Of a stretch of DNA of 64,000 nt, positions 16,765 to 24,973 are shown in pieces (position 1 is the first letter of the stretch; each line of letters opens with the position of its first letter). The stretch lies in NCBI RefSeq assembly GCF_965213555.1, contig NZ_OZ243890.1, positions 3,844,001 to 3,908,000 on the forward strand, given 5' to 3'. The translations under genes were made by a program, and so were the position numbers. Origin of the DNA: Acuticoccus sp965213555. Lineage in GTDB: Bacteria > Pseudomonadota > Alphaproteobacteria > Rhizobiales > Amorphaceae. The notes beneath the pieces are model-generated. The model was not told the DNA's origin. It did no database searches and saw nothing but the letters and a program-made list of their open reading frames with translations.

Positions 16765-17943
16765 ATGCACGGCGCTCCATCCCCCGACCCCGACGCCGCG
16801 TCCGCCGACCTTGCGGTGAACGTCGCCGTGGTGGGCGCGGGTCCGGTCGGATCGCTCACCGCGCTCGCCGCGGTGCAGGCGGGCCACACGGTGGCCCTCG
16901 TCGCGCCCGAGCGCGCGCACGACCCGCGCACGACGGCGCTTCTCATGCCTTCGGTCGACCTCCTCGAGGCGCACGGCGCGTGGGCGGACGCCGCGCCCCA
17001 CGCGGCGCCCCTCATCACCATGCGAATCATCGACCAGACCGACCACGTGCCCCGCGCGCCGGAGGTGGCGTTCGACGCCTTCGAGGTCGGGCTCGACCAG
17101 TTCGGGTTCAACATCGCCAACGACGCGCTGAACGCTGCCCTCGCGAGCCAGCTCGCCGCCTCCGGCGTCGTGCGCATCGCCGAAATCGCGGACGGGTTCG
17201 TCCCGGGCGCACGCGGACGCATCGCGGTCGGCGGCCGAACCGTCAGCGCCGACCTCGTCGTGGCGGCGGACGGCGCGCAGTCCCTGGTGCGCGACGCGGC
17301 GGGCATCCGCGCGCGACGATGGTCCTACCGTCAGGCGGCGTTCGTCACGACGCTGTCCCACGAGCGGTCCCACGGCAACGCGTCCCTGGAGTTCCACACG
17401 CCTTCGGGACCGTTCACCTTGGTGCCGCTGCCGGGCGAGCGATCGTCCCTCGTGTGGGTCGGCCGGCCGGAGGAGGCGGAGCGGTGGTCGCGCCTCGATC
17501 CCGGACCGCTCGCGCGCGAGATCGAGCGCCGCGCGCACAACGTGCTGGGGCGCATGAGCGTCGACGGGCCGCGCGGCGTCATCCCCATGGATGGCTTGGT
17601 CGCGCTGACCTTCGGCGCGCGCGGCGTCGTCCTCGTGGGCGAGGCGGCGCACCGCTTCCCGCCCATCGGAGCGCAGGGGCTCAACCTCGGCTTCCGCGAT
17701 GTCGCGGCCCTCGCGGGCCTGCTGCGCCGGCGCGACGTCGGCCTCGCCGACCTGCCGGCACGCTACGACGTGCGCCGCAGAACCGACGTCGCGCTGCGCA
17801 CCGCGAGCGTCGACCTGCTCAACCGCTCGCTCCTCACCGGCGCGTTCCTGCCGACCGCGGCACGGGCAGCGGCGCTGTCGGCGGCTCGCGGGGTCGGTCC
17901 GCTGCGCCGCGCCATGATGCGGTTCGGGCTCGGCGCCATGTGA
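16765..17943 (+). CDS. FAD-dependent monooxygenase, UbiH/UbiF/Coq6 type
   Basis: About 392 residues. It has the N-terminal dinucleotide fold VAVVGAGPVGSLTAL, the middle DG segment (VVAADGAQSLVRDAAG), and the C-terminal FAD motif GEAAHRFPPIGAQGLNLGFRD, the hallmark of ubiquinone-ring hydroxylases. Likely role: a hydroxylation step in ubiquinone synthesis at the inner face of the membrane; which ring position is not readable. I start at ATG 16765, preceded by AAGGACGAG. A GTG at 16714 would add 17 unconserved residues. The 3' end lies 7 bases from the stop of the convergent AEC transporter gene. Confidence 0.88.
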   Translation: MHGAPSPDPDAASADLAVNVAVVGAGPVGSLTALAAVQAGHTVALVAPERAHDPRTTALLMPSVDLLEAHGAWADAAPHAAPLITMRIIDQTDHVPRAPEVAFDAFEVGLDQFGFNIANDALNAALASQLAASGVVRIAEIADGFVPGARGRIAVGGRTVSADLVVAADGAQSLVRDAAGIRARRWSYRQAAFVTTLSHERSHGNASLEFHTPSGPFTLVPLPGERSSLVWVGRPEEAERWSRLDPGPLAREIERRAHNVLGRMSVDGPRGVIPMDGLVALTFGARGVVLVGEAAHRFPPIGAQGLNLGFRDVAALAGLLRRRDVGLADLPARYDVRRRTDVALRTASVDLLNRSLLTGAFLPTAARAAALSAARGVGPLRRAMMRFGLGAM

Positions 17944-17950
17944 TGGGTCC

Positions 17951-18899
17951 TCAAAGGGCGCCGGAGCGGATCGCGTAGAGCACCCCCGTCACGGTGAACG
18001 CCGCGACGGCGGTGCCGACGAGCACCGCGTTGGACGCCGCCTCCACCGCCCGTCCGTACTGGGTCGCCAGCACGAACACGTTGGTCGCCGGCGGCAGCGC
18101 CGCCATGAGGACCGCCGTGGTCAGCCATAGGGGATCGACGTCCGCCATCCCGACGACGAGGAAGGCGACGACCGGGTGGATCGACGAGCTTGATCGTGAG
18201 GAACACCGACAGGTCGCCCATCGCCCTCCCCGAAGGCAGCGGCTGCAGCGCGACGGTGACGCCCATGGCAAACAGCGCGCAGGGTGCCGCGGCATCGGTG
18301 AGCATGTCGAGCAGGCGTCCCAGGACGAGGGGTGGCGTGAACTCGAGGGCCGCCGCGCTCGCCCCGGCGATCACCGCAAGGATGAACGGGTGGGTCAGGA
18401 TGCGCGTCACGATGAGCCGCGCGGTCGCGAAGGGGCTCGAGCGCTGCGCGCCGGCGATCGCCATCATGATCGGCGTCGCGACGAAGAACATCACGTTCTC
18501 GAAGGCGAAGATGAGCGCCACAGGCACGGTCGCCGACGCACCGAGCGCAGTGATCGCGAGCCCCGGACCGAGGTAGCCGTTGTTGGCGTAGCCGCCGACG
18601 AGGGCGAGGATGGTGGAGCGCTCCACGTCGCCCCGGGTGCGCACCATGGCGATGAGGAAGCCGGCGACGAGGACGCCCCCCGTGCCGGCGACGACGGCGG
18701 CAATGAAGCCGACGTTGGACAGCTCCTCCACCGGCGTCTTCGACAAGATCTGAAAGAACAGCGCCGGAAGCGCGACGTAGACGATGAAGATGTTGAGCCA
18801 CTCCAGCCCTGACGCGGGCCGGTTGGCGATGCGACCGACGCAGAAGCCGAGGAACACCAGCCCGAAGAACGGCGCGGTGAGGGACAGGACCTCGCGCAA
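17951..18899 (-). pseudogene. AEC (auxin efflux carrier) family transporter, frameshifted
   Basis: A membrane transporter of about 315 residues with the two five-helix halves of the AEC fold, starting REVLSLTAPFFGLVFLGF and carrying the GGYANNGYLGPGLAI region. Near 18177-18184 one base appears to be inserted. The first frame runs FLTIKLV then reads out as DPPGRR; the next frame resumes IHPVVAFLVVGM and runs to the natural end GVLYAIRSGAL. Deleting one base restores a full-length family member. Without the correction the first frame reads 190 bases into the neighbour's 3' end. The start is probably TTG 18899, with GAGGAG five bases upstream; a GTG at 18914 is possible. This is a recent mutation or a sequencing error. 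Substrate unknown. Confidence 0.82.
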
Positions 18900-19048
18900 C
18901 GGGGCTCCTCGCACGGGTTCGGTGGGACCGGGTGAGCGACCAGGCAGGGCAGACGTCTACCGGACGCTCCGCGGCGCTGCATCCGGTTTGTGCGCTGGAC
19001 CGGCAGACGCGCACCTGCCATGAGGGGGCCGGCCAACGGAGGCACTAT

Positions 19049-19528
19049 ATGCGCACCCCCCTCGCCCTTGCGGCGTTCCTGGCGCTCGCAGGACCGACCC
19101 TCGCGCAGTCGGTGCTCGGCGAGCCTGATGGCTGGCGCGTCCACCCGACGCATAAGGCCTACGACACGCTGCTCATGGACCTGAAGGCCGAGGTGAAGGC
19201 GCAGCAGTTCGGCCTGGTGACCGAGGCCGGACCGACCGAGGTCGCCGCCCAGCGCGGTGAGAACATCCCCGGCAACCGCGTCGTCGGCGTCTTCCGCAAC
19301 GACCTCGCGGTGACGATCATCCGCGACGTGCCTGCGGCGATGATCGAGGCACCGGTCCGCTTCATGGTGATGGAGGAGCCGGACGGGACCGGAACGCTCG
19401 CCTACAAGATGCCCTCCTCCGTGTTCGCGCCGTACGAAGCCGAGGGGAGCGAACGCCTCGCCGACGCCGTCGCGACGCTCGACGAGGCGTTCGCGGCCAT
19501 CGCCGAGCGGGCGACGTCCGAGGACTAG
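19049..19528 (+). CDS. DUF302-domain exported protein
   Basis: 159 residues with a signal peptide (MRTPLALAAFLALAGPTLAQ, cleavage likely after AQ). The body contains the DUF302 pattern: a helix followed by FGLVTEAGPTEVAAQRG, VVGVFRNDLAVTII, then MEEPDGTGTLAYKMPSSVFAPY. DUF302 has no known reaction. The ATG has GGAGG seven bases upstream. It lies directly before the LpxL-type acyltransferase frame, on the same strand, so the two may be cotranscribed. A periplasmic location is inferred from the signal peptide. Confidence 0.85.
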   Translation: MRTPLALAAFLALAGPTLAQSVLGEPDGWRVHPTHKAYDTLLMDLKAEVKAQQFGLVTEAGPTEVAAQRGENIPGNRVVGVFRNDLAVTIIRDVPAAMIEAPVRFMVMEEPDGTGTLAYKMPSSVFAPYEAEGSERLADAVATLDEAFAAIAERATSED

Positions 19529-19682
19529 GGCGATCACCGCGCACGGGCCGCAGGGACCGGCCGCACCGCGCGCGTCCACACCGTCCGCAAGCGAGGCGCC
19601 GCGACGTGCCCGGCGCAAGGCCGGTGCCTCGCCCGGGCCGCTGCGACCCCAGCACGTCGCGCAGTACGTCCTCCTGCGCGCG

Positions 19683-20681
19683 GTGGGGGCGGTGCTCGGA
19701 CGGCTGCCGGTGGACCTTGCGTCCGCCCTCATGGGTCGCCTCGTGGGCACCATCATGCGCCGCACGTCCCGCCATCGCCGAGCGGTAGAGCAACTTACAA
19801 TGGCGCTGCCGGAGACGAGCCACGCGGAGCGCGAGACGATCGCCCGCGCGATGTGGGTGCAGCTCGGCCGCGTGGCGGGCGAGGCCTTCCAGCTCGGCAC
19901 CCTCCTGCGCGAGGAGGCGCGCATCGCGCTGCCGGAGGACCACGATGCGCTGGTGACGCTGTCCCGCGACGGCGTCATCCTCGCGACCGCGCACCTCGGC
20001 AACTGGGAGGTCGGCGGCGCCATCGCGCGACGGGCAGGCATCCCGCTCGCCGGGGTCTACCAGGCGCTGCACAACCCGCTCGCCGAACGCCACCTGCGCC
20101 GCCTGCGCGCCCCGTTCTACCCGGCGGGCCTCCACAGCAAGGGGCCGGACCTCGGCGCCCGGCTGGTCGCCCTGGCGCGCAGCGGTGCGGCGGTGGGGCT
20201 GGTGGCGGACCTGCGCGAGAAGCGCGGCATCGCGGTGCGCTTCTTCGGCCGGCCGGCATTCGCGACGCCGATGCCGGCGATGCTGGCGCGGCTCTCGGGG
20301 CGTCCCCTCATTGCTGGCGCCGTCATGCGCACCGGCGGGGCGCACTTCCGCCTGCTCGCGCGCCCCATCGAGGTGCCGCACACCGACGACCGCGAGCGGG
20401 ACATCGCCGTCGCCACGCAGCGCATCCACGAAGCGTTCGAGGAGTGGATCCGCGCCGCGCCCGAACAGTGGATGTGGACGCACCGCAAGTGGGCGACGTC
20501 GGGAACGCGGCCGCTCACCCTGCGCACGACGCTGTTCGCCGAGCCTGACGTCGCGCCCGGCGGCGCTCGACGGCGGTGCCGACGAGCGCGGCTAGGTGTC
20601 TGGTCCCGGAGTGTCATGGAATCAGCGAAGCTGGCTCCGCCGCACTTCGGGAGCAGCTATGGGCCAGGTACTCCACGGTAG
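19683..20681 (+). CDS. LpxL/HtrB-type lipid A acyltransferase, start unclear, 3' end fused to an IS
   Basis: Transfers a secondary acyl chain to lipid A at the inner membrane. The catalytic HX4E motif is ATAHLGNWEVG, with the downstream LVADLREKRGIAVRFFG and WMWTHRKW. The coordinates begin at the first in-frame GTG (19683). Family-like sequence (QYVLLRAVGAVLGRLP) clearly begins 40-60 bases earlier, where the open frame has no ATG, GTG or TTG; a CTG at 19641 is the only near-start. At the 3' end the frame passes from about 20596 into the left end of an IS481 element and stops at 20679-20681, so the last ~28 residues are IS-derived. The enzymatic core looks whole. Activity of the chimeric tail is unknown. 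Confidence 0.8.
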   Translation: MGAVLGRLPVDLASALMGRLVGTIMRRTSRHRRAVEQLTMALPETSHAERETIARAMWVQLGRVAGEAFQLGTLLREEARIALPEDHDALVTLSRDGVILATAHLGNWEVGGAIARRAGIPLAGVYQALHNPLAERHLRRLRAPFYPAGLHSKGPDLGARLVALARSGAAVGLVADLREKRGIAVRFFGRPAFATPMPAMLARLSGRPLIAGAVMRTGGAHFRLLARPIEVPHTDDRERDIAVATQRIHEAFEEWIRAAPEQWMWTHRKWATSGTRPLTLRTTLFAEPDVAPGGARRRCRRARLGVWSRSVMESAKLAPPHFGSSYGPGTPR

Positions 20682-21564
20682 CGCCACGACCACGCACGCC
20701 GTGCGAGCGGCGATACAGCGATCGAAAGCTCCGCTCAAAGAGCTAGCCCTGCGCTACCGATCGCAAGACGGTGGCGAACGCAAGCGCTTGAGCGTCGAGG
20801 ATGCCGCCATGGGCCCGAAGGCGGCGCGATCGATCGCGCTGCGAGGCGGAGGAGGCCGCCGTGGTTGCCTTCCGGCGGCAGACGCTTTTGCCGCTCGACG
20901 ATTGCTGCTACGCCCTTCAGGCGTCGATCCCGCATCTGTCGCGGTCGACCCTGCGTCTCCAGCGCCACGGCATCAGCCGTCTGCCCGACGTCGAAGGCGG
21001 ACGGTCGTCGCGGAAGGCGTTCAAGCCCTACCCGATCGGCTTCTTCCACATCGACATCGCCGAGGTCCGCACCGGGGAAGGCAAGCTCTACCTCTTCGTC
21101 GCCATCGACCGGACATCGAAGTTCGCCTTTGCGCGGCTCACCGAGCGGGCGACGACCGTCGAGGGCGCGCTTCGAGCTCGTCGCTGCCGTGCCCTACACG
21201 ATCCGCGTCCTGACCGACAACGGCATCCAGTTGTTCCCAGGAACCGGAATGGCCCCACAGCCAGATTGACGTTCGACCGCGCCGCCGCCGGCCGAGCACC
21301 GCCTCACCAAGCGAAGCTGGACCAACGGAGGTCGAGCGGATGAACCGCACCATCAAGGATGCCACGGTGCGGCGCTACCACTACCCCACGCACGCAGCCC
21401 TTCGCGAGCACCTCGCAACCTTCCTGGACGCCTACAACTTCGCCCGCCGGCTCAAGACACTCCGAGGCCTCACGCCATACAAGGCCATCTGCAACGCCTT
21501 CGCTGACGACCCAGCCGCCTTCACCCGCGAGCCGGTCCACTTGACCGCGGGACTGAACAACTAG
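20596..21564 (+). mobile_element. decayed IS481-family element, right end lost
   Basis: Begins near 20596 with TGTCTGGTCCCGGAGTGTCA, a plausible IS481 left end (TG start), followed by the transposase start ATGGGCCAGGTACTCC at 20659. The transposase reading ends at 21562-21564. No matching right inverted repeat follows; instead an IS5 element begins at the transposase stop, and the enoyl-CoA hydratase gene lies just beyond that. The right end was lost by deletion at or after the IS5 insertion. It abuts the lpxL-type gene and supplies that gene's last codons. Confidence 0.75.
20659..21564 (+). pseudogene. IS481-family transposase, multiply frameshifted
   Basis: Three in-register pieces can be read. 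The N-terminus MGQVLHGSATTTHAVRAAIQ (20659 on) is the helix-turn-helix region. The middle runs from VVAFRRQTLLPLDDC through HIDIAEVRTGEGKLYLFVAI (about 20850-21150), which holds the first catalytic Asp of the DDE domain. The end runs from MNRTIKDATVRRYHY (21340) through NFARRLKTLRGLTPYKAICN to the stop. The pieces are in different frames. A stretch of about 40-50 residues between LTDNGIQ and HRLTK, which normally carries part of the catalytic core, is missing. It cannot make active transposase. Confidence 0.85.
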
Positions 21565-22352
21565 GCTCCAGACCCATAACCAGAATGCGACGATGGCGGC
21601 GATGGTCAGCGCGGCGAGATGGTTTCGTGCCAGCTTGTCGGATCGTGTGGCGACGCGCCGCCAGTCCTTCAGTCGGCGGAATGATCGTTCAACGACGTTG
21701 CGTTCGCGGTCGAGCACCGGATCGAAGGGGTGTTTCGTCCGCCTTGTCGGGTTGTTGGGGATGACCGGCAGGCCACCGCGATCGCTGACCAGCGTGCGCA
21801 GGGCCTTGGCGTCGGGAGCCTTGGCGTCGTAGGCCCCATCGGCGAGGCACCAGCGCGGAGCGAAGGAGCCGATGAGGTCGGCGGCCATTCGGCGGCCACT
21901 GGCGCGTCGCCGCGATGGCCAGGGCGAACGATCAGGCGTCGGGGGCGTCCAGCGCCATCCACCGCCATGGGGATCTTGGTGGTGCGCCCGCCTCGTGAGC
22001 GACCGATGGGCCTGGGCGTCCGCCCCCCTTTTCCGCCGGCGGCGCAGCGGTGAGCCTTCGCGCTGGTGGCATCCAACATGAGTGTCGCCGGGGCTCCGCC
22101 CTCTTGTGCCAACGCCTTGAAGAGGTCGTTCCCGATGCCTCGCTCAGCCCACCGCACGAAGCGGTTGTAGAGCGTCGTGCGCGGCTCGTAGCAGGCCGGT
22201 ACGTCGCACCAGCGGCACCCGGAGCGCAGCACGTGCACGATGCCGCAGATGACCCTGCGATCGTCGACGCGCGGCACGCCCTTCACGTCGGTCGGCAAGA
22301 GCGGCTTCAGCCGTGCAAACTGTTGATCGGAACGCCAGAACTGCGATGCCAT
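21564..22352 (-). pseudogene. IS5-family transposase broken by an 11-base duplication
   Basis: Starts at ATG 22352 (MASQFWRSDQQFARLKPLL) and keeps the family pattern through GRSRGGRTTKIPM and VDGAGRPRRLIV. At 21878-21899 an 11-base unit (TGGCCGCCGAA/TGGCCGCCGAC on the minus strand) is present twice. Past it, the correct reading (DLIGSFAPRWCLADGAYDAKA through ERNVVERSFRRLKDWRRVATR) is in the -1 frame. Removing one copy restores a single frame. That second frame has no stop inside the element; it reads through the terminal repeat into IS481 DNA to 21304. Two-frame transposases exist in this family, but the tandem duplication makes simple mutation more likely. Confidence 0.8.
21878..21899. repeat. 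11-base tandem duplication in the IS5 transposase
   Basis: TCGGCGGCCAT (21878-21888) is followed at once by TCGGCGGCCAC (21889-21899); the two copies differ only at the last base. The event shifts the transposase frame. Confidence 0.85.
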
Positions 22353-22425
22353 GGCGCCCTCCCTCGGCGCCCGCAGCATCCCTCACAATCGAAAGCCATT
22401 CGTTCATGGGTTCGGCGCCTAACGG

Positions 22426-23229
22426 CTACCGGCGTCGCCGGTCGATGAACGCGCGCATCATCCGGACCGGCTCGTCCGTCTCGTAGGCGTCGGCGAAGGC
22501 GTCGATGCCGGCCGCGATCGCCTCGTCGAGGGGCAACGCCTCCCAGCGGCCGATCAGCGCCTTTTGCTGGCGGATGGCGCGCGGTCCCGAAGCGAGGATG
22601 CCCGAAAGCCACTCCTCCACCGCGTCGTCCAACGCGTCGGCGGGGACGACGCGCTCGACCATGCCAATGGCGAGGGCCTCGGCCGCGTCGAAGCTGCGTC
22701 CCGTGAGGAGCAGCTCGCGCGTGCGGCCCCAGCCGATGAGGCCCGGCAGGAGCGCCGCCTCGATGACCGACGGGATGCCGACGCGCACCTCCGGCATGCC
22801 AAACCCCGCTGCGTCGGTCGCGACGCGCATGTCGCACGCTGCAGCGACCTCCAGCCCTCCCCCGAGCGCCCAGCCGTTGACCCGTGCGATGACCGGCACC
22901 GGCATCCGCCGCAGCCCCTCGCACACCTTGTGCAGGCTCGTGATGAAGTCGTGCGCCGCCGCGGGACCGAAGCCGGCCATGGCGCCGATGTCCGCCCCGC
23001 CGATGAAGGCGCGCTCGCCGGCGCCGGTGACGACGACGGCGCGCAGGTCGGCGATCCGCGCTGCCTCCGCGATCCGATCGACCAGCGCGGCGGCGAGCGC
23101 AGGGTCGAGGACGTTGAGCTTGCGCACGTTGTCGACGGTGATCTGCGCGACGGCGCCCTCGGCCCGACGGTCGACGGACAGGCGGACCGCCGGCTCGCGC
23201 GTCGTGGGGTCCCCGGTCACGGTCGCCAC
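22426..23229 (-). CDS. enoyl-CoA hydratase/isomerase family protein
   Basis: 267 residues of the crotonase fold. The oxyanion-hole segments are FIGGADIGAM and NGWALGGGLEVAAACDMRVA. The usual PGxGGTQRL region reads GIPSVIEAALLPGLIGWGR, as in the enoyl-CoA hydratase-related branch, so classical hydratase activity is uncertain. The C-terminus FIDRRRR is complete and its stop is only six bases from the IS5 edge, so the insertion just missed it. The start is GTG 23229, overlapping the end of hflX by 13 bases, which suggests coupling to hflX. The link to hfq-hflX is positional only. Confidence 0.85.
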   Translation of the reverse strand: MATVTGDPTTREPAVRLSVDRRAEGAVAQITVDNVRKLNVLDPALAAALVDRIAEAARIADLRAVVVTGAGERAFIGGADIGAMAGFGPAAAHDFITSLHKVCEGLRRMPVPVIARVNGWALGGGLEVAAACDMRVATDAAGFGMPEVRVGIPSVIEAALLPGLIGWGRTRELLLTGRSFDAAEALAIGMVERVVPADALDDAVEEWLSGILASGPRAIRQQKALIGRWEALPLDEAIAAGIDAFADAYETDEPVRMMRAFIDRRRR

Positions 23230-24581
23230 GGCCCGACCGACGCGGGCTCTCCTGGAAGCGGCTCCCCGAGCCGGCCCAACGCATCGGCAAGCCTCGCCTC
23301 AGGGATGCGAACCGTGAGCTCGACCGACGGTCCACCGTCACGCCGGCTGAGCACCTCGGTGTTGCGGTAGAGCCAGGCGAGCAGCGCCCCGTCCGTGGCG
23401 GGCACCGCCACGTCGCGAACCTCCGCTCGGCGGGCGAGGCGATCCTCCACCGCGATCAGCAGCGCGTCGATCCCCTCCCCCGTCGCGGCGGACGCGAGGA
23501 CGGCGCCCTGCGCCGCCGCCGCCGCGGCGCGCTCAACACGCTCGTCGGGCGGCAGGAGGTCCGACTTGTTCCAGACCTCGAGCACCTCGCGCTGGCCGGG
23601 ATCGACCCCGATGCCGGCGAGCGTCGCCACCACGTCGGCAGCCTGCGCCTCGGTCTCCGGGTGTGCGATGTCGCGGACGTGGACCACGAGGTCGGCGAGG
23701 GTTACCTCCTCGAGCGTGGCACGGAACGCGGCGACGAGGCTCGTCGGAAGGTGCGAGATGAACCCCACCGTGTCCGACAGCACGGCCTCCAGCCCGTGCG
23801 GCAGGGCGAGGCGCCGCAGCGTCGGGTCGAGCGTCGCGAACAGGAGGTCGCGGCTCTCCACGTGCGCACCGGCAAGGCGGTTGAACAGCGTCGACTTGCC
23901 GGCGTTGGTGTAGCCCACCAGCGCGACGACCGGCTGGTTGTTGCGCCGGCGCTTCTCCCGCGCCAACGAGCGCGTCCGGCGGACCTCCTCGAGCGCCTTC
24001 TCGACGCGCGCGATCCGCTCGGCGATCTGCCGTCGGTCCGCCTCGATCTGGGTCTCTCCCGGGCCGCCGAGGAAGCCGAAGCCGCCGCGCTGGCGCTCGA
24101 GGTGGGTCCACGAGCGCACCAGACGGCTCCTCTGGTAGGTGAGGTGGGCGTGCTCCACCTGCAGCGAGCCCTCCGCCGTCTGCGCCCGCTCGCCGAAGAT
24201 CTCGAGGATGAGCGCCGTGCGGTCGAGCACCTTCGCGGCCCACGCCTTCTCGAGGTTGCGCTGCTGCACCGGGGTCAGCGGATGGTCGACGACGACGAGT
24301 TCGGCACCGGCCGCGCGGGCCAGCCCGGTGATCTCGTCGGCAGCGCCTGCGCCGAACAGCGTCCCGGGACGGGGGCGACGCACCGGAACCACCCGCGCCT
24401 CGACCACGTCGAGCGCGATGGCGGCGGCGAGGCCCACGACCTCGGCGAGCCGGCCCTCTGGCGCGCGACGATCATCCTCAGCGCCGCGAACCACGGGGAG
24501 GAGAACGATGGCCCGCGTCGGCTTCGCGGCCGTGTCGTGCGCGTCGATCCGTGCCCGGGGCTCCTCCCCCGTCGGACGCAC
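23217..24581 (-). CDS. hflX: GTPase HflX
   Basis: Ribosome-associated GTPase that splits or rescues stalled ribosomes under stress. 454 residues: an N-terminal HflX domain with RPRPGTLFGAGAADEI and the glycine-rich GFGFLGGPGETQIEADRR, then a G domain with GYTNAGKST (G1), DTVGFI (G3) and NKSD (G4). The GTG start at 24581 lies two bases past the hfq stop, so hfq and hflX are cotranscribed, the standard arrangement. The 3' end overlaps the enoyl-CoA hydratase start. Confidence 0.95.
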   Translation of the reverse strand: MRPTGEEPRARIDAHDTAAKPTRAIVLLPVVRGAEDDRRAPEGRLAEVVGLAAAIALDVVEARVVPVRRPRPGTLFGAGAADEITGLARAAGAELVVVDHPLTPVQQRNLEKAWAAKVLDRTALILEIFGERAQTAEGSLQVEHAHLTYQRSRLVRSWTHLERQRGGFGFLGGPGETQIEADRRQIAERIARVEKALEEVRRTRSLAREKRRRNNQPVVALVGYTNAGKSTLFNRLAGAHVESRDLLFATLDPTLRRLALPHGLEAVLSDTVGFISHLPTSLVAAFRATLEEVTLADLVVHVRDIAHPETEAQAADVVATLAGIGVDPGQREVLEVWNKSDLLPPDERVERAAAAAAQGAVLASAATGEGIDALLIAVEDRLARRAEVRDVAVPATDGALLAWLYRNTEVLSRRDGGPSVELTVRIPEARLADALGRLGEPLPGEPASVGPWRP

Positions 24582-24583
24582 GC

Positions 24584-24841
24584 TCAGCGCGCCGCCGATC
24601 CGCCGTCGTCGTCGGCGGGATCGAACAGCTGCACCGGTTGGTTCGGCATGATGGTCGAGATGGCGTGCTTGTAGACGAGCTGCGAGTGCCCATCGCGCCG
24701 CAACAGGACACAGAAGTTGTCGAACCAGGTCAGCACGCCCTGCAACTTCACGCCGTTCACGAGGAAGATCGTAAGCGGGGTCTTCGACTTGCGCACATGG
24801 TTGAGAAACGTGTCTTGTAGGCTTTGTGTTTTTTCAGCCAC
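24584..24841 (-). CDS. hfq: RNA chaperone Hfq
   Basis: Forms a hexameric ring that pairs small RNAs with mRNAs. 85 residues. The Sm1 region is LQDTFLNHVRKSKTPLTIFL with VNGVKLQGVLTWFDNF, and the Sm2 motif is YKHAIST. Key residues Q8 and the YKH triad are present. The C-terminal tail is short, as usual in alphaproteobacteria. The start codon is GTG with only a weak ribosome-binding site (TGGATC). The 132-base gap to dat is unusually AT-rich for this window and probably holds the promoter; hflX follows two bases after the stop. Confidence 0.97.
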   Translation of the reverse strand: MAEKTQSLQDTFLNHVRKSKTPLTIFLVNGVKLQGVLTWFDNFCVLLRRDGHSQLVYKHAISTIMPNQPVQLFDPADDDGGSAAR

Positions 24842-24973
24842 GTCCGATCCACTATGGCAACATATGACAAGTACACGCGGTCACCGACAGCCACGACCCT
24901 TGGCACCAGCATGCATGCATAGCATAACCTAGTCCTCACCGACCCGGACGCAAGAAGCAGTGACGCGGCTGCC
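24842..24973 (-). promoter_or_regulatory. AT-rich hfq upstream region with a GCATGCATGC palindrome
   Basis: This 132-base gap contains AT-rich stretches (CATATGACAA, AGCATAACC) rare elsewhere in the window. A 10-base palindrome GCATGCATGC lies at 24909-24918. I cannot assign exact -35 and -10 boxes. A promoter for hfq-hflX is likely here because hfq follows a gap rather than an overlap. Confidence 0.35.

Larger units (their letters stand above)
21564..22419 (-). mobile_element. IS5-family (IS427-like) element inserted at the IS481 transposase stop
   Basis: 856 bases. The left inverted repeat GGCTCCAGACCCATAA (21564-21579) and right repeat TCATGGGTTCGGCGCC (22404-22419) match at 12 of 16 positions as reverse complements. 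TA flanks both ends (21562-21563 and 22420-22421), a likely target duplication. The left TA forms part of the TAG stop of the IS481 transposase, so this is a nested insertion. The right edge is six bases from the stop codon of the enoyl-CoA hydratase gene. Confidence 0.85.

Noticed and set aside
21669..22379. Programmed frameshifting in the IS5 transposase
   Set aside because: An 11-base tandem duplication at the junction explains the frame change, and no slippery run is present there.
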